Notes: generated by a model not told the origin, from the letters alone. A stretch of DNA of 64,000 nt from Pseudanabaena sp. ABRG5-3 (GCF_003967015.1 NZ_AP017560.1:4028048-4092047), one strand, 5' to 3'; numbered from the stretch's first letter, positions 26,319 to 35,701 are shown. A program made the numbers and translations.

Positions 26319-26867
26319 ATGCTCAAACGTGCTGTCTCTACTTTGCTTGTGGTGTTTACCCTGTTGCTGACCAGTTGTGCTAGTACGCCTACAAGTGGCT
26401 TAGTCCCATTTGCAGATAGTAAAGACGGCTACCGCTTTTTATATCCCAACGGTTGGACAGAAACTAAAGGCAACTCAGCGATCGATATTTTGTTCCATGA
26501 CATTATCGAGCCTTCAGAAAATGTATCCGTAGCAATTAGTAAACTAGAAACAGTGAAATCTCTAGAAGATATTGGAGATCCTGAAGCAATTGGTTTGCGT
26601 TTACAGCAGAGAGTCGTTGCGCCAGAGGGGTCAGGTCGGCAAGCTCAGTTAATTAATGCTGAGCAAAGAGCATCAGGCGATCGCAACTACTACACTTTTG
26701 AGTATGCAGTTAAGCGCTTGCAAGGCGAACCACGCCATGACCTAGTTACGGTATCGACTAATCGCGGCAATCTTTATACCTTAAGTATTTCTAGTTCAGA
26801 AAGACGTTGGGACAAGGTTAAGGATCTATTTTCCAGAGTTGCCAAGTCCTTTGCTATTGATGAATAG
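26319..26867 (+). CDS. CyanoP-like PsbP lipoprotein
   Basis: A 182-aa protein. The N-terminus MLKRAVSTLLVVFTLLLTSCAS is a lipoprotein signal with lipobox LTSC, which places it on the lumenal face of the thylakoid membrane. The rest is a PsbP fold: DSKDGYRFLYPNGWTETKG near residue 33, then FHDIIEPSENVSVAISKLE, YYTFEYAVKR and the closing LYTLSISSSERRWDKVKDLFSRVAKSF. CyanoP associates with photosystem II and helps its early assembly. Length (about 180-190) is right for the family. A hairpin at 26889-26926 may terminate it before the next gene. Confidence 0.9.
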   Translation: MLKRAVSTLLVVFTLLLTSCASTPTSGLVPFADSKDGYRFLYPNGWTETKGNSAIDILFHDIIEPSENVSVAISKLETVKSLEDIGDPEAIGLRLQQRVVAPEGSGRQAQLINAEQRASGDRNYYTFEYAVKRLQGEPRHDLVTVSTNRGNLYTLSISSSERRWDKVKDLFSRVAKSFAIDE

Positions 26868-26948
26868 CAGTAATCATTAAATTTTTATGCGATTAAATTA
26901 TTGGGATGACTCAATGATTTAATCGCTTTGTAAACCAGACACATCAAT

Positions 26949-28103
26949 ATGCCTCAAATTCTCATCATTGATGACGATCCCACGATTAGACTAACTCTTC
27001 AGAAATTTCTGAAGAGTCAGGGCTATGAAGTAGCTCTTGCCAAGGATGGTGAGGAGGGTTTGGCTAAGGCAAAAGAACTCCATCCTTCTTTAATTATTTG
27101 TGATTGGATGATGCCAATTATGGATGGCTTAGAGGTATGCCATCGGATCAAGAGCAATATCGAACTGGCAAGTATTTATCTGATTTTGTTAACGGCTCGT
27201 GATCAAGAAGGGGACTTGGTTCGAGGCTTGGAGATGGGGGCAGATGACTTTTTAAGTAAGCCGCCACGGATTAATGAGTTACGGGCAAGGGTAAGGGCAG
27301 GCTTACGCCTGTACCAAGCAACTCAAGAACTGCAAAGACAAAAACAAGTTATCGAACAAGAATTATTTCAAGCTTCACAATATGTGCGATCGCTTTTACC
27401 TGAGCCAATTGAAGGTGACATCTCAATTCAATCTAGTTTTTTACCGTCAACGCAGCTTGGGGGTGATAGTTTCGATTATTTCTGGTTAGATAGCGATCAC
27501 CTAGCATTTTATTTACTAGATGTCTCAGGACATGGCGTTGGCTCGGCTTTACTATCGGTTTCTGTCTTAAACCTAATGCGTACTCGTAGTTTAAGGCATA
27601 GCCGCACAGCTCAAAATACTACGAATTTCTATAGTCCTAGCGAAGTGTTATGTGACCTCAATAATACCTTCCAGATGTCTGTGCATAACGATATGTATTT
27701 CACTATTTGGTATGGTGTCTACGATAAGCAAACCCACCAACTGGTGTATTCCAGTGCTGGTCATCCACCATCGGTGCTAATTTCTAATGAAGAAATACCA
27801 AAAATTAAACTTTTAAAAACCTCTGGCTTACCGATTGGAATGATGCCTGATATCAGTTATCAAGAACAGGCTTGTGATATTGATACTAACAGCAGATTAT
27901 ATTTATTTAGTGATGGTGTTTATGAAGTTCCACAGGAAGATGAAACCATCTGGGGCTTTAATGCTTTAATTGACACTTTTATTAGAATTCCTAGCGATCG
28001 CCTATCTAGAATTGAATACATATTATCCTGCGTTAAAGAAGCCGCTAATAATCGTCCCTTTGAAGATGATTTATCCCTATTAGAAGTTGAGTTTCATATC
28101 TAA
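26949..28103 (+). CDS. Receiver-PP2C (RsbU/SpoIIE-like) phosphatase
   Basis: A 384-aa protein. Residues 1-120 are a receiver domain (ILIIDDDPTIRLTLQKFL; Asp in LIICDWMMPIMDG near residue 52; Lys in FLSKPP). A coiled linker (about 122-145) leads to a PP2C-type serine phosphatase: FLPSTQLGGDSFDYFWLD, YLLDVSGHGVGSALLS, VYSSAGHPPSVL and LFSDGVYE carry the metal-binding aspartates. Such proteins convert a two-component signal into dephosphorylation of an anti-sigma-factor antagonist (STAS) protein. The kinase and STAS partner are not in the window. Confidence 0.92.
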   Translation: MPQILIIDDDPTIRLTLQKFLKSQGYEVALAKDGEEGLAKAKELHPSLIICDWMMPIMDGLEVCHRIKSNIELASIYLILLTARDQEGDLVRGLEMGADDFLSKPPRINELRARVRAGLRLYQATQELQRQKQVIEQELFQASQYVRSLLPEPIEGDISIQSSFLPSTQLGGDSFDYFWLDSDHLAFYLLDVSGHGVGSALLSVSVLNLMRTRSLRHSRTAQNTTNFYSPSEVLCDLNNTFQMSVHNDMYFTIWYGVYDKQTHQLVYSSAGHPPSVLISNEEIPKIKLLKTSGLPIGMMPDISYQEQACDIDTNSRLYLFSDGVYEVPQEDETIWGFNALIDTFIRIPSDRLSRIEYILSCVKEAANNRPFEDDLSLLEVEFHI

Positions 28104-28110
28104 ATAGCCT

Positions 28111-28155
28111 CATTAAAAATGTAGCGCACGCGCAGCGTGCGCTACATTTTTAATG
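28111..28155. repeat. Perfect palindrome, 21-bp arms, GCA loop
   Basis: CATTAAAAATGTAGCGCACGC, GCA and exact inverse, between convergent genes. It shares its central 19 bases with the palindrome at 4549-4587 apart from one stem pair. Confidence 0.88.
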
Positions 28156-28164
28156 ACTAGTAGG

Positions 28165-28674
28165 CTAGTCACATTCTAGAGATCCTCTAGTACTAACCCC
28201 TGTTTTAGAATTAGTTCCCTTTGCTTTAGTACATAGCCACTTGCGCTGTGCACCATCCATAATTGCGTCGGTGAAATCTGCACCATCAATATTGACAAAA
28301 TCAAAGGTGCTGCGTAGGAGGATCGTCTCAGCTAACACAGCATCACTCAGATCCGCCTTAGCAAAATCCGCCTGATCCAATAGTCCTCCTGAAAAATCTG
28401 CCCCACGCAAATTTGCCTTGCGCAAAATTGAGGCACTAAATACGGCTCCACGCACATCCGCATTTTCAAAATTTGCCCCCTCCATATTGGCATTGGCAAA
28501 GCCTGAGCCCGCTAGTACTCTGCCTGAGAAATCACGTCCTTTTAACTGAGCATGACTAAAGGAGAGGGTTTCAGCTTGAGCATCTTTAACATTAATAGGG
28601 GATAGGAATAAACAAGCGATCGCCAATAAGGTCGTGATCGCTAGGCGTAGATATGACATAGATGTAAAAAACAA
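28165..28674 (-). CDS. Exported pentapeptide-repeat protein
   Basis: 169 aa (or 164 from the second Met). The N-terminus YLRLAITTLLAIACLFLSPINVKDAQAE is a Sec-type signal peptide with an AQA-type cleavage site near residue 34. The mature part is a right-handed beta-helix of A(D/N)LXX-type repeats (GANFENADVRGAVFSASILRKANLRGADFSGG). Two cysteines near the C-terminus (WLCTKA, SLECD) could form a disulfide. Related proteins occur in the thylakoid lumen (TL17/TL20 type); their function is not well defined. Confidence 0.88.
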   Translation of the reverse strand: MFFTSMSYLRLAITTLLAIACLFLSPINVKDAQAETLSFSHAQLKGRDFSGRVLAGSGFANANMEGANFENADVRGAVFSASILRKANLRGADFSGGLLDQADFAKADLSDAVLAETILLRSTFDFVNIDGADFTDAIMDGAQRKWLCTKAKGTNSKTGVSTRGSLECD

Positions 28675-28717
28675 TAATGTCCCTATCTTAACTCTTCACA
28701 AAATTAACCTTGTAGCA

Positions 28718-28777
28718 AAAAGGAGAGTCGGCACAAAGTACCAACTCTCCTTTTCACCCTAAGGCGATCGCCTTAGG
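28718..28777 (-). terminator. Terminator of psaL-psaI
   Basis: AAAAGGAGAGT pairs with ACTCTCCTTTT (28718-28754). Next to it is CCTAAGGCGATCGCCTTAGG (28758-28777), a perfect palindrome around a HIP1 octamer. Confidence 0.7.
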
Positions 28778-28836
28778 AAGATTTAATGAAAAATAAATTA
28801 CAGAGGACAGGTTAAAAAGTTGGCATCAAGGATGCT

Positions 28837-28947
28837 TTAGTTTTCAACATAGTTAAACAGCAAGCCCATCGCAGCGATAGGGAGGATTACTCCAAATAGG
28901 GGTACGAAAATGTAAGAAACGTAGAAGTGAGCGTAGTATCCAGTCAT
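28837..28947 (-). CDS. psaI: Photosystem I subunit VIII PsaI
   Basis: A 36-residue protein: a short N-terminus (MTGYYAHFYVSY), one membrane helix (IFVPLFGVILPIAAMGLLF) and NYVEN. The motif MGLLFxYxE is the PsaI signature. PsaI is a single-span thylakoid protein that supports PsaL binding and trimer formation in photosystem I. It lies 95 bases downstream of psaL on the same strand, the common cyanobacterial order. GGAACC before the ATG is a weak ribosome site. Confidence 0.92.
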   Translation of the reverse strand: MTGYYAHFYVSYIFVPLFGVILPIAAMGLLFNYVEN

Positions 28948-29042
28948 GGTTATGAGGTTCCTTGAATAAGTATGAATTATTTCAGAATTTAACTTGGGAT
29001 GAAATGAATCTCGGTGCTGAAGTTAGCAACACCTAAGATGTC

Positions 29043-29516
29043 TTAGGACCAAATTAAAGGAATAAACTTTTGGAATGGCTCTAGGTTGCTTAGGAAGTAA
29101 GCAAAAGCCACACCACCAGCACCACCAACCAAGAAGCTGCTAGCAAATTCGCTCCAACCAGCAGTTGTACCCAAGTCAGCAGGTGCTTCAACCGCAGAGC
29201 TAGACTGGAGAGGGGTTACAGTTTGACCATGTAAGGACAAACCAAGGGTCAAGAGTACAACTAGAGCGGCGGCGGCAAACAAACCAGCAAGACCGCCAAG
29301 CTCAGTGTCTCTAAGAGGACCAAAATAGGCAAAAGGTCCATAGATAAAGTAACCATGAGCCATACCAACTTCTAGACCACGACGGCTAGCGGACAAGCCT
29401 GCACGGTAAGCAGGAAGGCTACCGATAAAAGCTCTTACAATTGCTGAGTCGCTGATAGGAGTAGACAAATTCCCTAGTTGGGGATCATTTTTGAATGGTT
29501 GTACAAAATCTGTCAT
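29043..29516 (-). CDS. psaL: Photosystem I reaction centre subunit XI PsaL
   Basis: A 157-aa membrane protein. NDPQLGNLSTPISDSAIVRAFIGSLPAYRAGLSASRRGLEVGMAHGYFIYGPFAYFGPLRDTE is the conserved N-terminal half with chlorophyll-binding residues. Two or three helices follow (LAGLFAAAALVVLLTLGLSL and the C-terminal segment). PsaL forms the trimer interface of photosystem I in the thylakoid. It leads a two-gene psaL-psaI operon. No HLR1-type tandem repeat was seen in its upstream region. Confidence 0.97.
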   Translation of the reverse strand: MTDFVQPFKNDPQLGNLSTPISDSAIVRAFIGSLPAYRAGLSASRRGLEVGMAHGYFIYGPFAYFGPLRDTELGGLAGLFAAAALVVLLTLGLSLHGQTVTPLQSSSAVEAPADLGTTAGWSEFASSFLVGGAGGVAFAYFLSNLEPFQKFIPLIWS

Positions 29517-29652
29517 AAGTCTTTATTAAGTAAAGATTGCAGGGAGAATTTTGTCTTCATTTTAGGGAATAAGCGCAGATGTCACTGCATAAAGAGTGAG
29601 TATCTTTAGAAAACTTCACAACATCTAATAAAAAATTGGCATAGTCAATTTT

Positions 29653-30309
29653 TTACTTTACAGAAGCAGATGGGCATAAATCGGCAAGTTCACAGCGATC
29701 GCACGCAGGTTTACGGGCATTACAAACCGCCCGTCCGTGATAAATAATCCTGATTGACCAATTTTCCCAATCCCGTTGGGGCAGTAGTGACATGAGATCG
29801 CGTTCGACCTTGATCGGTTCCTCAAATTTGGTTAGTCCCAATTTCTTTGTAAGGCGCTTTACATGGGTGTCAACGGTCACGCCTGCATTGATCCCATAAG
29901 CATGGGCTAAGACCACATTGGCAGTTTTGCGAGCTACCCCTGGCAGTTTGAGTAGCTTTTCCATGGTGTTGGGGACTCGACCATCAAAGTCCCTCATAAT
30001 CATTTCGCAAGCACCACGAATATTTTTAGCTTTGTTGCGATAAAAACCTGTGGAATGGACTAATTCCATGAGTTCATCAAGATCAGCATTGGCTAGGGCG
30101 ATCGCATCGGGAAAACGGGCAAATAATTTGGGTGTCACCATATTCACCCGCTCATCGGTGCATTGAGCCGAGAGAATTACCGCTACTAAAAGCTGCACAG
30201 GGGTTTCATAATCTAGGGAACAGGTGGCATCGGGATATAACCGTTTCAGGCGAATGAGGATCTCGTTAGCTCGAACTTTTTTAGATGAACGTTTGGTAAT
30301 AATTCCCAT
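29653..30309 (-). CDS. nth: Endonuclease III
   Basis: A 218-aa DNA glycosylase/AP lyase for oxidised pyrimidines. The helix-hairpin-helix LPGVARKTANVVLAHAYG contains the catalytic lysine, and GVTVDTHVKRL the catalytic aspartate. The C-terminal CNARKPACDRCELADLC supplies the 4Fe-4S cluster. Length is typical. It lies 68 bases after lpxA on the same strand, separated by a hairpin (30344-30372), so it may be partly co-transcribed. Confidence 0.96.
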   Translation of the reverse strand: MGIITKRSSKKVRANEILIRLKRLYPDATCSLDYETPVQLLVAVILSAQCTDERVNMVTPKLFARFPDAIALANADLDELMELVHSTGFYRNKAKNIRGACEMIMRDFDGRVPNTMEKLLKLPGVARKTANVVLAHAYGINAGVTVDTHVKRLTKKLGLTKFEEPIKVERDLMSLLPQRDWENWSIRIIYHGRAVCNARKPACDRCELADLCPSASVK

Positions 30310-30343
30310 GATTAGCAGCGCATTTTGGCAATTCTGAAACTGT

Positions 30344-30372
30344 GAAAGTCATACCGAGGGTATGGCTTTCAT
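30344..30372 (-). terminator. Hairpin between lpxA and nth
   Basis: TGAAAGTCATACC, GAG, GGTATGGCTTTCA: a 13-bp stem with one wobble pair, six bases after the lpxA stop. It lacks a clear T run. Confidence 0.45.
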
Positions 30373-30377
30373 CGGTC

Positions 30378-31202
30378 TTAATCTTCTTCGACGCGACTTG
30401 CACCTCGCTCGTAATGTTTGCAAATACCACGACGGCTAGATTTAATAAAATCGCAAAATAATTGAATATCAGGATTATCCGCAAATTCGAGATCTGACTC
30501 GAGGAATTCGATCGCTTGAGTACGATTGCGATCAGATTTGTAAATCACATCATAGGCTGAGAGGATCGCTCGGCGGCGCTCGTGACTAAAACCATTGCGG
30601 CGCAGACCAAGGCGATTGAGTCCCAACACCATATTTGTATCAACTGCCATGCAGTAGGGGGGAACATCCATACCAAGGCGAGTTTGTCCACGAATCATCG
30701 CATAGGAGCCAATGCGCGTAAACTGATGCACTACGGAATCCCCACCCATAAAAGCATTGTTATGCACCTCTACATAACCTGCTAGCAAGACGTTATTTAC
30801 TAAAATTACGCGATCGCTGATTGTGCAGTTGTGGGCAACATGTGCGCCTGTAAATAGCAAATTATCATTACCGATTTTGGTAGCCGAGCCTTCCTTTGTA
30901 CCACGGTTGACGGTGACATATTCTCGCAATACATTGCGATCGCCAATTTCCACAAAACTAATTGCGCCTTTGTAGGAGGTATCCTGAGGCTCTGAGCCAA
31001 CTATTGCCCCATAGCCAATCTGATTATCATTGCCGAGCTTCGTATGCCCCGTCACGATTGCCCTAGCTCTAATCTCGCAGCGATCGCCGATCTCCACAAA
31101 CTCGTCAACAATGGCATCAGCTCCGATGGATGTCCCTTCACCAATTTTGGCATTAGGGTGGACGATGGCGCGGGGATGAATCGTAATATTAGTATTTGGC
31201 AT
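30378..31202 (-). CDS. lpxA: UDP-N-acetylglucosamine acyltransferase
   Basis: A 274-aa left-handed beta-helix protein made of hexapeptide repeats (IHPRAIVHPNAKIGEGTSIGADAIVDEFVEIGDRC). The catalytic histidine lies in GAHVAHNCTISDRV near residue 122, and GGDSVVHQFTRIGSYAMIRG follows. The helical C-terminus (GLNRLGLRRNGFSHERRRAIL) is the LpxA type. It performs the first step of lipid A synthesis in the cytoplasm. fabZ and lpxC, often adjacent in cyanobacteria, are not here. Confidence 0.95.
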   Translation of the reverse strand: MPNTNITIHPRAIVHPNAKIGEGTSIGADAIVDEFVEIGDRCEIRARAIVTGHTKLGNDNQIGYGAIVGSEPQDTSYKGAISFVEIGDRNVLREYVTVNRGTKEGSATKIGNDNLLFTGAHVAHNCTISDRVILVNNVLLAGYVEVHNNAFMGGDSVVHQFTRIGSYAMIRGQTRLGMDVPPYCMAVDTNMVLGLNRLGLRRNGFSHERRRAILSAYDVIYKSDRNRTQAIEFLESDLEFADNPDIQLFCDFIKSSRRGICKHYERGASRVEED

Positions 31203-31315
31203 TGAAATGGCGGTCTAGAGTCTGGAGCGCAAGAAAATAAGCAATAGTTTATTGCAATAGTGTAGCAATCATTCATTTAGTGTGAGTGGCGCTTTAAACT
31301 GTAATTTTTTTAGTG

Positions 31316-31350
31316 TGGTGATGTCCCACTCTCTGAGTGGGACATCACCA
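31316..31350. repeat. Perfect palindrome, 16-bp arms, TCT loop
   Basis: TGGTGATGTCCCACTC, TCT, exact inverse, between lpxA and the 31479-34394 kinase. Confidence 0.88.
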
Positions 31351-31352
31351 CC

Positions 31353-31445
31353 TATAGCAATAAAAGGGTTGCTTAGGACATAAAAACCAAAATACAAGTG
31401 GTGCTTTGCACCACTTGTATTTTGGTTTTTATTTTGTATTGCTAT
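31353..31445. repeat. TATAGC/AGGACA repeat family, copy 1
   Basis: Head TATAGCAAT at 31353 and AGGACA at 31375 (22 bases apart), then a perfect palindrome TAAAAACCAAAATACAAG to GTGGTGC, loop TTT, inverse (31381-31431), and a tail TTGTATTGCTAT that is the inverse of the head. Confidence 0.85.
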
Positions 31446-31478
31446 GGGTGCTGAGAATCGCCCAAAAATCTAAAAAAT

Positions 31479-34394
31479 CTAATTTTTAGTCAAGATGCCA
31501 AATTTATAAAGGCGTTGCACAATTTCTTCCAGTAACTGCACATAGCTAAAGTTTGTCTTTTGGAGGATTTTCTGGACAGAACCACTCAACCGTACATAAT
31601 CTTCGTTAGTCAGATCCTTAGCGGTAATGATGATAATGGGAATGGAAGGAAGATCTTGCCGCAACCTAAGTAAATGAATGAACTCAAACCCGTCGATATT
31701 TGGCATCATCAGATCCAGCAAAATTAATTGGGGAGTCTGTTTAACCAGTACCGCCAACGCCTCATGTCCATCCTGTGCCTCCATAACAAGGCAATTCTCC
31801 TTTTCTAACATGCGCCGTAGCATTGAGCGGATATTGATATCATCTTCGATAATCAAGATTGATAACTGAGCCTTAGGCGTATGGCGATGTTTATCAATTG
31901 AGAGAATCAAGCGATCGCGATCGATGGGCTTAAATAAGTAATCATGTGCGCCAATCTCATAACTCTCATGGTAGTCATTATTAATTGTCAGCAAGATAAT
32001 CGGGATTCCTGAAGTCAATGGTTGCGACTTTAAGTCCTTCAGAACTTCCCAACCATTCATTGACGGCATCTGCACATCTAAAATAATGGCATTAGGCAAA
32101 ATTTTATGGGCTAAATCCAGACCATCTTCACCATTGAAGGCGGAATAAATAAACACTCCAAGATGGCTCAAATAGGATTTTGTATATTCATGAACATTAG
32201 GATCGTCATCAATCACTAAAATCGATGGATAAATTGGTTTCTCTAATTTGTTATCTAAATTTGATTGATTGGCGATCAATGGCTGTTTCGGTGATACTGA
32301 TAATTTGTGCTTGTTATTCTGTTTCGTGATTTCACTATTAATTGGCAAATAGATTGTGAAGGTTGATCCTTGCCCCAATACACTCTGGACAGTAATTTCA
32401 CCGCCCATCATCTGACAAAGACGATGGCTAATGGCAAGTCCTAAACCTGTACCTCCATACTGACGAGTCGTAGAGCTATCAGCTTGATTAAAAGGTTGAA
32501 ACAGCTTTTGAATATTTTCAGGGCTAATGCCAATTCCCGTATCGCTAATCGTAAAGCAAAAATACTCGCCTTGTTCAAAATTCTGACGACAGACTTTGAC
32601 TTGAATTTCCCCTGACTTAGTGAATTTACAAGCGTTACTTAAGACATTCAATAGGACTTGCCGTAAACGGGTCATATCTGTATGAATGCCGCCAAGCCGA
32701 GGATCGCAATCAACAATTAAGTGATTATTATTTTTGATGAGTAATGGTTGAATTGATGTGGTGGTATTTCTAATCAGAATAGGAACATCAAAATCATCGT
32801 AATGGATTTCTAATTTACCTGCCTCAATTTTGGTCATGTCCAAAATATCGTTAATCAAATCCAGTAAATGCTTTCCCGATTGATAAATTTTTTGGAGATC
32901 TTGAACAAAATCCTGTAAGCCAAGTTCATCTGCGTCCTCTTGCAACATTTCGCTATAACCGATGATGGCATTGAGGGGTGTGCGTAACTCATGGCTCATA
33001 TTTGCCACAAAGGTGCTTTTTGTGCGATTGGCTTCCAAGGCGCGATCGCGGGCTAAGGCAAGTTCTTCATTCATCAATCGTAGTGCTTCCTCATCCCGTT
33101 TACGCAACATTAATGCTCCTAACTGCATAGCGATCGCCCCGATTAAACCCACCAATTGTTGATCACCATCATTAGGACATCTGGTAAAAAAAGCCATGAT
33201 CGCCACAACCTGAGTATTGGCACTCACAGGAATTGCCAAGCCTGATCGCAACCCACATTCCATCGCAGGATATTTGCGGAGAAAACTGGCTTCAGGTTCA
33301 AGGGAAATATCCCAAATCCATTCTGGACGCTGATGTCCCCAGACTCTGCCCGGAAAGCCAAGTCCTGAAGAGAAGGAAATCTTTTCACTATAGTGGCGAA
33401 ATTCCTGCAATCCTTCAATGCTGCTATACCATGCGGGACTACATACCAAAACTTTGCTATCAGAGGATGGTATCCATGCTTCACCATAGTCCCATCCCGT
33501 AAATTGACAAATTTTGCTGAGAGTAATTTCTAATGCGGATTGGAAGTCATTGGCAGCACTAATTTCTAAGGTCAGGCGTTGCAATAACTGGGATTCTTCT
33601 TCGGCTCGCTTGCGTTGAGTAATATCCTGAACCGTACCTTCAAAACCAACTAGAGTTCCCTCTTCATCTCGAACTGCCCGCACATTTTCTGAAATCCAGA
33701 TTTTTGTGCGATCCCGTCGATAGACCTGCGACTCAAAGTTAGTCACAGTTTCGTGGGAAAGCAAAATATCAATAAATTCTTGGCGACGTGATGGATTTAC
33801 ATAAAGCTGATTCGCAATATTGGTAACATTATTAATCAGTGATGACGCGGAAGGATATCCATAAATTTTTGCCAACATTGGGTTGGCAATTAAATAACGC
33901 CCATCGATCGTTGTCCGAAAAATCCCCTCGATCGCATTCTCAAAGATACTTTTATATTTAGCTTCGGCACTTTCTAGTTCATTACGCAGTTTAGAAGTTC
34001 TGGACTTTAGCAACTTATGGATTTCAGTTGCCTGTTGGATCACTTGAATCAATTCTTCGACACGATAGGGTTTGGTGATATATTTAAAAACCTTTGATTG
34101 ATTAATAGCTTCAACCAAATCATGAACGTCAGTATGAGCCGTTAAGATAATACGTAAAGTGTCAGGATAAATCTCAGCGACTTGACTCAATAGCTCTGTA
34201 CCCGACATCATCGGCATTCTTTGATCGGAAATGATCACACCGATATCTGGCTCACTTTCTAAAATCGCTAAAGCTTCAAATCCATTTTTAGCTCGTAGAA
34301 TCTGATAACTATGATGAAAAATGCGATATAGCAGATCTAAGTTATCCACTTCATCGTCAACGATTAGCAACTTGTTTTTTGGTGAGCTATCCAT
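31479..34394 (-). CDS. Hybrid histidine kinase REC-PAS-GAF-HK-REC-REC
   Basis: A 971-aa cytoplasmic kinase with no membrane segment. Order: receiver (1-125, Asp57 in IISDQRMPMMSG), PAS (about 140-262), GAF (about 275-430), HisKA with NMSHELRTPLNA (His468), HATPase (about 565-690, DTGIGIS and GGTGLGLAI), then two more receivers (about 725-845 with ILDVQMPSMNG, and 850-965 with LLDLMMPNIDG). The three receivers suggest integration of other phosphorelay inputs and an internal relay to output proteins elsewhere. The GAF lacks the cysteine motif of cyanobacteriochromes. It is flanked by a palindrome-rich region and a divergent epimerase gene. Confidence 0.93.
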   Translation of the reverse strand: MDSSPKNKLLIVDDEVDNLDLLYRIFHHSYQILRAKNGFEALAILESEPDIGVIISDQRMPMMSGTELLSQVAEIYPDTLRIILTAHTDVHDLVEAINQSKVFKYITKPYRVEELIQVIQQATEIHKLLKSRTSKLRNELESAEAKYKSIFENAIEGIFRTTIDGRYLIANPMLAKIYGYPSASSLINNVTNIANQLYVNPSRRQEFIDILLSHETVTNFESQVYRRDRTKIWISENVRAVRDEEGTLVGFEGTVQDITQRKRAEEESQLLQRLTLEISAANDFQSALEITLSKICQFTGWDYGEAWIPSSDSKVLVCSPAWYSSIEGLQEFRHYSEKISFSSGLGFPGRVWGHQRPEWIWDISLEPEASFLRKYPAMECGLRSGLAIPVSANTQVVAIMAFFTRCPNDGDQQLVGLIGAIAMQLGALMLRKRDEEALRLMNEELALARDRALEANRTKSTFVANMSHELRTPLNAIIGYSEMLQEDADELGLQDFVQDLQKIYQSGKHLLDLINDILDMTKIEAGKLEIHYDDFDVPILIRNTTTSIQPLLIKNNNHLIVDCDPRLGGIHTDMTRLRQVLLNVLSNACKFTKSGEIQVKVCRQNFEQGEYFCFTISDTGIGISPENIQKLFQPFNQADSSTTRQYGGTGLGLAISHRLCQMMGGEITVQSVLGQGSTFTIYLPINSEITKQNNKHKLSVSPKQPLIANQSNLDNKLEKPIYPSILVIDDDPNVHEYTKSYLSHLGVFIYSAFNGEDGLDLAHKILPNAIILDVQMPSMNGWEVLKDLKSQPLTSGIPIILLTINNDYHESYEIGAHDYLFKPIDRDRLILSIDKHRHTPKAQLSILIIEDDINIRSMLRRMLEKENCLVMEAQDGHEALAVLVKQTPQLILLDLMMPNIDGFEFIHLLRLRQDLPSIPIIIITAKDLTNEDYVRLSGSVQKILQKTNFSYVQLLEEIVQRLYKFGILTKN

Positions 34395-34615
34395 GAGTAT
34401 TTGTACAAATGAGTTTTCGCCCTAAGAAAATTAACTGATTGGAGACGGATACCCCTAAGATTTAGATAAAACATTCCTACTACAGCGCTTGATGCGGTAG
34501 TAATAAACAATATTTTGGTTGTAAATAGTACAAATCAGCACTGTTACCCCCAATATTGTGATTTGTTTAATCGTAGAGTGCTGTAGTTCAAAAACAATTT
34601 AAGCAAAAATACATT

Positions 34616-35536
34616 ATGAAAATTGTAGTGACAGGTGCTACGGGATTTGTCGGAACCAAATTAGTTGAGCAATTACATGCTTTGGGCGATCACATTGTGG
34701 TCTTGGCTCGTAATTCCCAAAAAGCCAGTAGTCTATTTCCCCAGTCATCTTTTCCCAATGTGGAAGTAGTTGGCTACAACCCATTTAAATTGGGAGATTG
34801 GGCAGGGGTGATTTCTGGTAGTGATGCCGTCATTAACCTTGCGGGTGAACCTCTTGCAGGTGTGCGATGGACTGATAAACGTAAGCAGGAGATCCGCGAT
34901 AGTCGCATTTTAACTACTAAAGTATTGGTTGAAGCGATCGCCCAAGCCGAAGTGAGACCTCAAGTTTTAATCAGTGGCTCAGCGATCGGCTATTACGGAA
35001 CCAGCCTCGATAAGACCTTTGATGAATATAGCGCCGCAGGCGATGACTTTTTGGCAAATGTTTGTAAATACTGGGAAGATGCTGCTGATGCCGTTACTGG
35101 TTTGGGGGTACGCCTAGTAAAGCTCAGAACAGGTATTGTTTTGGGTATGGGTGGGGCGATCGCCAAGATGCTACCGATTTTCCAAGTTGGTGGTGGCGGT
35201 AAACTGGGAACAGGTAAGCAATGGTTTTCATGGATTCATCGCGATGATCTCATCAAGCTAATCATCTATGCGCTGAAAAATTCGGAAGTGACGGGTGCAA
35301 TCAATGCCACAGCTCCTCAACCTGTGACCAATGAAGATTTCACGATTGCCCTATCCAAAGCCATCAAGCGTCCCGCTTTTTTACCAGCACCTGCGGCGGC
35401 TTTAATCTTGGTATTTGGTGAAGGCGCAACAGTATTGTTAGATGGTCAGCGTGTGATTCCCCACAAAGCCACAATCCATAAATTCGCTTTTAAATATCCC
35501 GATATTGATTCAGCATTGACCCAAATTTTGGCTTAA
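34616..35536 (+). CDS. TIGR01777-family NAD(P)-binding epimerase
   Basis: A 306-aa atypical short-chain dehydrogenase (SDR39U1/YfcH type). The N-terminal nucleotide motif is VTGATGFVGTKLVEQL. AVINLAGEPLAGVRWTDKRKQEIRDSRI and LISGSAIGYYGT are hallmarks of the family, followed by LRTGIVLGMGGAIAKMLPIFQVGGGGKLGTGKQWFSWIHRDDL. The C-terminal DUF1731-like part ends near residue 305. The physiological substrate is not known; in plants a relative (GIANT CHLOROPLAST 1) affects plastid division. It is monocistronic. Confidence 0.92.
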   Translation: MKIVVTGATGFVGTKLVEQLHALGDHIVVLARNSQKASSLFPQSSFPNVEVVGYNPFKLGDWAGVISGSDAVINLAGEPLAGVRWTDKRKQEIRDSRILTTKVLVEAIAQAEVRPQVLISGSAIGYYGTSLDKTFDEYSAAGDDFLANVCKYWEDAADAVTGLGVRLVKLRTGIVLGMGGAIAKMLPIFQVGGGGKLGTGKQWFSWIHRDDLIKLIIYALKNSEVTGAINATAPQPVTNEDFTIALSKAIKRPAFLPAPAAALILVFGEGATVLLDGQRVIPHKATIHKFAFKYPDIDSALTQILA

Positions 35537-35549
35537 TTCCCACTTTTGT

Positions 35550-35701
35550 TTAACGTCAGTTCGGGTTAAGTTAGCAAATTTTCAAAGACCAAAAGTAAAA
35601 GCCTTGCTACGCAAGGCTTTTACTTTTGGTCTTTGAGAGAGGCTTTGCTACGCAAAGCCTCTCTCAAAGACCGTTTCAAATTATTCCGAACTCGCGTTAA
35701 T
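35550..35701. repeat. Nested palindromes within a MITE-like unit
   Basis: Outer inverted repeats TTAACGTCAGTTCGG (35550) and the inverse of TTAACGCGAGTTCGG (ends 35701) match at 13 of 15. Inside are two perfect palindromes that share six bases: 35582-35636 (26-bp arms, TAC loop) and 35631-35669 (18-bp arms, TAC loop). Confidence 0.7.

Noticed and set aside
30281-30484. A 67-codon minus-strand frame spanning the lpxA-nth junction
   Set aside because: It overlaps both well-supported genes in another frame and covers the intergenic hairpin, with no ribosome site.
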